A stretch of 64,000 bases of DNA. Origin: Ancylostoma caninum. Taxonomy: Eukaryota; Nematoda; Chromadorea; Rhabditida; Ancylostomatidae. Where the stretch lies: NCBI GenBank assembly GCA_037903475.1, contig JBAJFG010000522.1:422855-486854 (forward strand). Direction: 5' to 3'. This document shows positions 57,206-64,000 of the stretch, in pieces. Made by a program: the position numbers and the translations under genes. The notes beneath the pieces are model-generated. The model did no database searches. It was given only the letters and a program-made list of their open reading frames with translations, and was not told the origin of the DNA. The number at the start of each line of letters is the position of its first letter. The first letter of the stretch is position 1.

Positions 57206-58033
57206 AAATAGGAATTCGCTAGGCGGGTCTATTTCTGCATGAGGGGTACTCTTACCCTGTTTCGGTGGACCTAAGTAAATCACGCTTAGCTTGATCCGGG
57301 CCCTCTTACCTTAATCAGCTAGATGCACATTGTTTTCCTTCGCATCCTTGTTCTTTTCCCATTCCGTTTGTCTGAATGAACCACTCCTTCCTTTCCGTTC
57401 ATATACACCGGTGGACCCTTATTACTTGAATTACCACAACATCCATTTGAGTCTAAATCATTTCAAGATGACATTTGCACTGAATTGGTTGCACTCAGTT
57501 CTTCACGGCTATAACTTCGCTCATGTGGGAGAGCATAACTTTGTTCATATGGGGGAAAGCTACCACCTACGGGATCAAGGACTTCTCAGGAGACCGATAG
57601 ATCTGCGTGGAAGGATACAGATTTTTTCAATCCATTTACACTTTTGTGTTTGCTTTCAATGTGCAGCATGCGAGCGAAGCGAGCATCAATAGAAGTCTGG
57701 AAGTCCGGCGTTAGCCGGACGGCCAGACTGGCAAGTCATGATTTCAATAGGCCGAAGATATTTTTAGCTGACTTCCTGAGAATCCCCACTTTTCTATGAG
57801 TTTGTATTTTCCAGGCCTCTCTTGTTCTCGTACCACTAATCTGATGATCTCCTCCGCAGTGAAAACCCATTGCAGCAATAACTTTGCCACTTTTGGGCAG
57901 AAACAGACCATCACTCCATATAAACTACGTCGGTGAGTTTGAATTGTAAAGCTATTCGCATTTACTCAGCAGTTATCGTTTTCAACGTGAAGAATTTCCC
58001 TGCAAAAATATGAACGAATGCATTCTCAGTCCT

Positions 58034-58488
58034 ATTGTCATTCCATTTAAAAAATAAAAACTAAACGCAGGAATTGAGTAGCCGTTTCTGCAAATATTTA
58101 GTTCAGAACCAGTCTGACCGAATAGAGTGTGTAATTGATGATAGTACTATGATATTTACTGTAAACTCCAAGGTATGCTAAGTTAAAAAATAGTAGGCTA
58201 AACAGTGTTGGATGTTCGTAAAGGAGCAAGATGAATTGTCTGACAGAGTTCGTGTAGAAACGCGACGTTAAAAAAAACTAGGGTTTGACTCTCCTGCAAA
58301 GCTTAGTAACTACTCTGTTTGTGAGAACGTCAGAGAATCCGTTGCCGACGGTTAGCTGACAGCATCCCATTTGCAAAACATGAGTTAAGAATATCCAAGA
58401 AAGAAGGCAAAACAACCAGCTCTGAGTGGTTACAAGTAATGACTCTTCCGAGAAAATATCAATGTCAGGCAAGCATGTATTCGTAGTG
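58034..58488. other. No gene recognised
   Basis: AT-rich sequence between the end of the inverted repeat and a small inverted-repeat element. Confidence 0.4.
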
Positions 58489-58699
58489 GAGTGTGTATCA
58501 TCGTGAGGGAAAACGAGGCGGAGCCTTCCCGCCCTCCACGATCAACTCGTTCTCTATCGCATTCGAATTTTGCATGGTAATGTGTAATGAAATCCCGCGC
58601 GAAGGGAACGAGTTGATCGTTTAGGGCGGGAGGGGGATTTGAACGAACCAATCGCAGAACTACACCGTGCCCCGTTTTCCCTCACGATGGTACACACTC
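58489..58699. mobile_element. Small palindromic MITE-like element
   Basis: The ends GAGTGTGTATCATCGTGAGG and CCTCACGATGGTACACACTC-type sequence are inverted repeats (one mismatch). A second nested pair, GATCAACTCGTTC and GAACGAGTTGATC, lies inside. Length about 211 bp. Confidence 0.75.
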
Positions 58700-58924
58700 T
58701 TCATAGTAAGAATCATGGTGAATAATCAAGGAAGGAAATATTCCTGCGTTAGCAAAGCATTCCCAGGTGTATCTAGCTGATTGCCGATAACAAGAAGCCA
58801 AATAGGACTAAGAGCGCGTGAGCTCCTTAACATGTACTTGTACTTACTTGCCTTGAACAAGTTGATTGGAGCGTTCAATATCGGTTTACTCGGCGGTGGG
58901 CGAATATTGTCATAAACTCAGAAA

Positions 58925-59219
58925 CTTCTGAGTACCGATGCCGACCCGAACGGGAACATGTGCCTTTATCGACGCCAGTAGTGGAACTACTCGTGGCGAC
59001 AGTAAAAATCCTGGAACGGCGCCACTTCGCACTGCGACGAGAGCTCGAAATAATCCATGTTTGGACTTTTCGTGCGCTGTGCGGTCATTGATGTGTCGCC
59101 ATTCCTGTCGCCAATGGATAGTGGTGCCGGCCCGGGATCTTTACCGTCACCGCGGACAATTTCGTCACTGGCACCGGTGCCTGTCTGGGTGTGCACCAGT
59201 GTCCCAAAGTTTCTGAGAA
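58925..59219. mobile_element. GC-rich foldback element
   Basis: The two halves are imperfect reverse complements: CTTCTGAGTACCGATGCC pairs with the end region reading (minus) CTTCTCAGAAACTTTGGG, and GTGGCGACAGTAAAAATCC with GGTGACGGTAAAGATCC. The GC-rich content contrasts with the flanks. Family unknown. Confidence 0.6.
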
Positions 59220-60434
59220 GCTGCCATCCAAAATAGCAGAGGCGGTCGCAAAAAATGCTCAGCCAAGAAGGCCACAGGACAGAAATGAAAGAAATCAAGG
59301 ATTGAGCACTTTTTTCTAGGTGTCCACTCAACACAGAACAGCAAAATTCCAAATTGCTACCTAATTTTTTAGCCTTTTCTTAGTGGAATCATTTCGGAGT
59401 CAAAGGAGCACCTGCGAAAATTTTTGACTTCAAAATCTCAGCATATCTCGAAAATATTTAGGGCGCTTCATTTAGGTTGTACATTTTCTTAGAGAAGAAA
59501 CTTTTCGTTGGCTTTGAAAATACTGTTTCTAGTTCATAATCAGGTCACGTTCAACAGATGTGGTGGAGTTGGGCGAGCCATGGGATGAGGACGATAGCAA
59601 ATGATCGATGAGACCGTCTTTTTCACTCAGCAGATCTTCGCGAAATCAATTATTTCATTCTGAACTGCATCTTCTAAGCACTGTAGCAAAAGAGTTAACC
59701 ATTGCAAAATTAGTGCCAATTAACAATGACGTCACTTGGAAATCAGTACATCATAGAACAGTTCAACGGAGACGAATGGAAAGAAAATGAAAATTTCGTT
59801 GCAATTTGGTCCTAACCCTAGTCAAACAGCTATAGTTACCGTAGAATGCTAATGAACAAGGATCGTAGTACCCGAAAACAAAACAAATTGAGAAGATGAG
59901 GGGAAATGATATAATTCTCAAAGCGGTCGATGGTTCGACGAATGGATCAGCTCGCAATCGAAGTTTCCCACATCTCAAAAAGATTTTGGCACTCCAATGC
60001 AACCGCGAAAACGCGTGCAATCAGCTGACAAGCAAGTCCATCTGATCCTGGGCGATTATGCTTTCCGAGTTTTAAGTGTCTATAGCACACCTTTTTTCTT
60101 GTTGCATAACAAATAAACAAATAATATTGTATGCAGGTGAAGAAACACTTTTGGTGCAGTTTATGCGACGAAAGTATTCACTAACTTTAGGGTTTTCTAA
60201 AAGCAACGGAATGTTCCCAAAGAAATTTTGCGTGGGTGCTGCATTTAAGTGTTTACTGAAGCGGAACTGAGAAACCATTTTGATAAGTAGTATAAACACC
60301 ATCAAATTCTGCTCAAACAATAGTAAACCATAAGAATATTGTACGAGAACGCTAGATTCGTAAAGTTTTCCGGTAAGAGTATGGGACATGAATTGTGAAT
60401 GAAGATTTTTTTGAGGAACTTTGATTTCAGCCAG
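59220..60434. other. No gene recognised upstream of gene 3
   Basis: AT-rich. A frame starting ATG at 60399 runs into the gene 3 signal-anchor segment and may give its N-terminus. No other feature was seen. Confidence 0.4.
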
Positions 60435-63416
60435 GTAATCTTTCACTACGCTGTGAGAGCTCGTTTTTATCACTCGCGATTCGCACGGTTTATCCTCACA
60501 ATCGCTTGTATCACGTGTATTGGGTGCATATCAATGAACTGTGCATCGAAGTTTGACAACGCTGTGAGTTATGAATTGATTCTTACACTTAATATCCCCT
60601 CGATAATGGTCCAGCATTAAAATCGTAAGCCACTGATTTGAATGCTAGTTATTGCATGATTCAATTGCAATGAATTAGCTTCATAAATGTTTGTAAATGT
60701 TTCCTCCGGGACAGATGCTGGTGACAAGAGTTAGATAAAATGTTCCCTGAAAACCAATACATCTGTCAAATGTAATGACAGCTCAACATAGTGATTGAAT
60801 TCTGATAGAACAGTAGTGAAATCACATGAGGTTCACCGAATGTCAATAACTATCATTAGCGCTACAGTCATGCAGAGCACATTCATCGGTTTTCACGGAA
60901 CTCCTAATGTAAAATAGTTCAGGTTACGCGCGACAAAATCGTCGAGGAAGTGAACATTAGAGCAAGACTAATGTTCGGCAGCGTTCCATTTTTGGATTCT
61001 GTGGGTGGTTTTATTTTTATTCAACAGCAGGAGCACTAACAGTCCGCTGTGGAAAGCTTGCCGCTAATACGAAGTATATTTGACATACTACTGCAAGCAT
61101 ATTCCGTATGACATGACAAGTATATGTACATAAGTAAATTGCAACAATTCACTTACAGGTCGGCTGAGAAGTTATAGCGACAGCTCATCACTATTTCTGA
61201 AACTACGAGCAGTCTCAGAAACAGCGATGGACTGCCCCTTGACCAAATTGCTCCCAGTCTTTGTAAGTTCATATAGTCCAAAATGGGAAGGCTCTTCTTT
61301 GCTAACTTTTCGTCGGACCAGACCGAGACAGAGTAGTCAAGCGGGTCATGACTCGTACTGAAGGCCTTTTCTCCTCCGTTAAATAGGATCCAGGCACACG
61401 AGCGTCGAAGGAAGTCAGTGCTGGTTCTCTGCATGTGCTGAGACCCAGACCTGCTGGGAGATTCCATTTCTCTGAAGTCCACTGGCGACCTATTTGGCGA
61501 GAGAATGGCGAGAAAAGAAATTTTATTTTCCGTCTGGGTCCCCAAAACGGCGGAGACCCCACTTTTTTCCTACGCCCGTCCCCCCCCCCCCTCCACCTCC
61601 CTCCCACTTTCTGCGTCCGCCACTGCTAAGAACCTCACCGTATATCTAGATTCCCTAATATTTTTAGAGGAAACTCCATGGATTTGCGAAAAACCATCAA
61701 ATATTTACACCTTCCTCAAGTGCATTAGATTTCACCTAAAAAACCTCATTGGAAAATTATTTCTAAAACTTGATCTGATTCCAGCGACTGGAACTTTTGA
61801 ATTACACCATCGTACCAGATCGAAATAAATGCGTCAGCAATGCATTCGTTGTTGTTGTACATACAAGAGCGCAAGATCACTTGATAAGGAGCAAATGGCG
61901 TGAAACATACGGCAATCCACTCTTGATGCAGAAGGTAATAAATTTGCCAAAGCTTTAAAAATCATCCTTAGAAATTTTTTGTAATAGGCGTAAGTGTTCG
62001 ACTTTCAGGAATAAGACATGGTTGAACACGTAATAAACAGACGTTATATATAACTGTTTTCGTGGGTACGGTGTTATCAAGCGCAGTGGAACAGGCAGAG
62101 CGCCGCAAAGCGGCGCTCTGACTCGGGGTTCTTTATTTTTCAGAGTTAACCAAGCCCGGAGGTAATGTGGCACACGGGTCCGAGACTCTGAGAAATAAAG
62201 GACCCCGAGCCAGAGTCTGGCTCGGAGTTCTTTATTTTTCAGAGTTAACCAAGCCCGGAGGTAATGTGGCACACGGGTCCGAGACTCTGAGAAATAAAGG
62301 ACCCCGAGCCAGAGTCTGGCTCGGAGTTCTTTATTTTTCAGAGTTAACCAAGCCCGGAGGTAATGTGGCACACGGGTCCGAGACAGAGCGCCACAAAGCG
62401 GCGCTCTGGCTCGGGGTTCTTTATTTTTCAGAGTTAACCAAGCCCGGAGGTAATGTGGCACACGGGTCCGAGACAGAGCGCCACAAAGCGGCGCTCTGGC
62501 TCGGGGTTCTTTATTTTTCTGAGTTAACCTAGCCCGGAGGTAATGTGGCACACGGGTCCGAAACAGAGTGCCGCCAAGCGGCGCTCTGGCTTGGTAATCT
62601 GTATAAACCTGCCAAATGACTGCTTCTTCTTCTTCTCAAGATCCTATGAAAGTTGCTTACCCAAATTAATTCAGAATCAAAAATGATTTTGAGTTCTTTA
62701 TAAAGCGACAAAAGCAAACCAAAACAAGATTTCACTCGAGGACCATTCCTTTTATATCTCAAGACCCTCCAAAGTTCACTCATTCATGTCAAATAAGAAT
62801 AAGAAGCAGCTTGCCCCTTCAGACCTTCGATTGCCAACTTACAGTGGAAACTTTCAGTTCATGTATACACTTATATTCTCTGTTGGGCTTCCATATTCCG
62901 CAAAACAACAAGAAGAGCTGAGAAATGAAAGTCTTCTGCACGGCGACGTTTTGCAAGCTAATTATTTCGACAGTTACCGAAATCTCACTTACAAGGTATG
63001 TTCAATGATACCCCATCTCCCTTAACTATCCCTGAACAATGTCCATTTTTCATGGTAGTATATGTGTAGGAGCCAAGCAATTACTTTTTGTGCAAGCAAA
63101 AAATTACTACCGTAATTACAAGCGTTGGAAAGGCATGCATATCACCAGATCACCCCTGATGGTACTTCGCCTTTTAGCAGCTAGCAGAACTTCGTTACAT
63201 TGCTTCTTCATGCTATAACGTAAAAGCACTGCTCAAATTGGACGACGATGTCGGCTGGAATGTCACCAAAACTGCTCACTTCATCAATGCTAATTTAACA
63301 ACGAATGAGATATATTGCGCAAGGTAAGAACGATAGAACTCCACAGACTAGGGTGTAGATCCATACTTTTTCAGACGTGCAAATTTCACACCAAAAAGCG
63401 ATCTTGGTTCGAAGTG
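60399..63416 (+). CDS. Gene 3: GT31-like glycosyltransferase, 5' five exons, continues off window
   Basis: Exons: about 60399-60563, 61785-61934, 62810-62995, 63181-63323 and 63375-63416, with matching phases and no stops. Exon 1 encodes a signal anchor (FARFILTIACITCIGCI); ATG 60399 gives MKIFLRNFDF in frame, although TTTCAG at 60425-60430 could instead be a splice or trans-splice acceptor. Exon 2 encodes NYTIVPDRNKCVSNAF and WRETYGNPLLMQK. Exon 3 has TYSGNFQFMYTLIFSVGLP and LLHGDVLQANYFDSYRNL. Exon 4 has ALLKLDDDVGWNV, the DxD site. The fifth is the 14-codon exon (RANFTPKSDLGSKW). The last two exons seen in gene 2 were not found before 64000 and should lie to the right. It is compact compared with gene 2, though intron 1 holds old repeats and intron 2 a hairpin array. 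Probable Golgi enzyme; substrate unknown. Confidence 0.78.
61515..61625 (+). mobile_element. Right half of a hAT-like MITE
   Basis: Matches 29900-29994: TTTTATTTTCCGTCTGGGTC, CCCCAAAACGGCGGAG, a C-run, and the end CTGCGTCCGCCACTG. The left end with CAGTGGCGG is missing. It lies in intron 1 of gene 3, while the full copy is in intron 1 of gene 2. Confidence 0.8.
62090..62605 (+). repeat. 90/99-bp tandem array of hairpin units in gene 3 intron 2
   Basis: CAGAGTTAACCAAGCCCGGA recurs at 62141, 62240, 62339 and 62429, with a variant at 62519 (spacings 99, 99, 90, 90). The 99-bp units contain CCGAGCCAGAGTCTGGCTCGG and the 90-bp units GAGCGCCACAAAGCGGCGCTC, both strong hairpins. GAAATAAAGGACC on one side can pair with GGAGTTCTTTATTTTTC on the other, enlarging the stem. 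Confidence 0.92.
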
Positions 63417-64000
63417 GTGAGATTTATATATGTGACAATAGACAATAGCATGCCATTTTTAAGTGCGAATAATACTAACATTAGCACTGATGCTAGCATT
63501 CCAGTTCTGATGTTTAATTGAAAGAAGTTGATCCCCTTGTTTGCTGGCTTATCACTAGCAGCATGATTCCTGACAAACTAAGCTTTTTTATAGAGCTGAA
63601 AATTATACTTCAACCACGAACTCACCTTGGAGGCATGCGAGATAGCAAGAAAAACGTGGCGCAAATTTTTAGTGTAGATTATTTGTATCCCCGAATGCAC
63701 CGATTCAACTCGCAATTCTCAAAAGAAATGACAAAAAATTCAGCTTTTCACGACGGTTTTAACTTGGAAAAGACATAGCCCAGTGTTGTTGATGATAGTT
63801 ACGAAACGATTATAAAAAAGCCACGCAATATCGGTGTTAATTAGAGCAGAGTGAAAAGATAAGAGCAGATTTTTTTTGCATTTTTTTAGCAATGCTTGAG
63901 TTTCAGGTCATCTTTTCGAATTCTTATATGAAATTCGCGCGCGCTGCATTTCTTTTACATCTTCTTTTGCATTTTTTCTAGTAATGCGCCAACTCTGCTC
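63417..64000. other. Gene 3 intron 5 (assumed); no exon seen
   Basis: The next family exon, expected to start with a TVTKQEW-like segment, is not found. Near 63873-63900 and 63966-63988 a TTTTGCATTTTTT.TAG.AATG sequence repeats directly. Confidence 0.4.

Larger units (their letters stand above)
55994..57731. mobile_element. Two Helitron-like elements joined head to head
   Basis: Both outer borders are Helitron 3' ends. The left, read on the minus strand, ends with a TCCGGCGTTAGCCGGA hairpin and CATACTGG before T. The right, on the plus strand, ends with the same hairpin and CCAGACTGG. In the middle two 5' regions face each other: CAGACTAAGCCC (56799-56810) and GGGCTTAGTCTG (56831-56842). The left arm has no element here (AATATGGACATAAGG near 47440-47455). 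The right junction has about 9 extra bases (CAAGTCATG). The halves carry 2 and 3 units of the GCGCCGGCG minisatellite. Confidence 0.82.
47145..58033. repeat. 10.9-kb inverted repeat with about 0.5-kb centre
   Basis: The left arm (47145-52085) and right arm (52588-58033) are reverse complements when insertions are removed. Landmarks pairing in order: GACTGAGAATG and CATTCTCAGTC (outer ends), AATATCTTCGGCCTATTG, CAGCAGAGCTTTAGATT, a mariner end, the AGGACAAACTAGATGCGC region, and TTCGTTCATTTGTGAA (inner ends). The centre (52086-52587) has no recognised gene. The left arm carries a Helitron-like element (48168-49684) and the right arm a twin element (55994-57731); each is absent from the other arm. 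The left arm abuts the end of segmental copy B. Confidence 0.92.

Noticed and set aside
56394..57283. Several 60-99-codon frames around 56.4-57.3 kb
   Set aside because: They run through minisatellite units of the twin Helitron-like element on both strands.
47145..58033. Polinton/Maverick-type giant transposon with long inverted ends
   Set aside because: No polymerase, integrase, protease or ATPase frames, and the non-repeated centre is only about 0.5 kb.
61955..62551. 198-codon minus-strand frame with repeated VPHYLRAWLTLKNKE
   Set aside because: Mirrors the 90/99-bp tandem array (both unit lengths are multiples of 3, so a frame stays open); it lies in a gene 3 intron, antisense.

Overview
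The window looks like nematode nuclear DNA, most likely a clade V (rhabditid or strongylid) worm. The only convincing host genes are split by introns that can be as short as 50-70 nt and end in TTTTCAG-type acceptors. Everything else is transposon-derived or unassigned. There are no bacterial-style operons. The species cannot be named from sequence alone. All boundaries, periods and alignments were read by eye, without any database search.

Host genes. Three plus-strand members of a glycosyltransferase-31-like (Galactosyl_T-type) family lie in tandem. Gene 1 (3496-4276) is a 3' half with a one-base frameshift; its 5' exons should lie left of the window. Gene 2 has seven phase-compatible exons spread over 24917-45335 and reads as a complete protein of about 318 residues, but its first and third introns are about 9 kb each and full of mobile elements. 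Gene 3 starts at about 60435 and runs off the right edge. A decayed copy of one family exon lies at 17977-18129.

Duplication. Positions 1-6073 and about 35690-47148 are two copies of one segment: intron 3, the last four exons and the 3' flank of genes 1 and 2. The copies act as before/after pictures of transposition. A mariner sits at 1297-2577 only in the first copy. Another mariner (35751-37022) and a 4.7-kb Helitron-like element (39495-44178) sit only in the second. Each has its empty target in the other copy.

Mobile elements. (i) A family of non-autonomous Helitron-like elements (39495-44178, 48168-49684, and a head-to-head pair 55994-57731) has CTGG 3' ends after a strong hairpin and carries related GC-rich minisatellites. 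(ii) A decayed Penelope-like retroelement (10150-13985) keeps reverse transcriptase and GIY-YIG endonuclease remnants between inverted terminal repeats that carry hammerhead-like motifs; a related terminal pair lies at 25235-26950. (iii) There are many mariner/Tc1 copies and relics, hAT-like MITEs, and foldback elements.

Large structures. A 10.9-kb inverted repeat (47145-58033) has arms interrupted by different Helitron insertions. A compact 2.0-kb palindrome lies at 14107-16127. Other tandem arrays lie at 28290-29060 and 62090-62605. The long proline-rich open frames at 39.6-43.5 kb and 48.4-49.5 kb come from minisatellites and are not genes.
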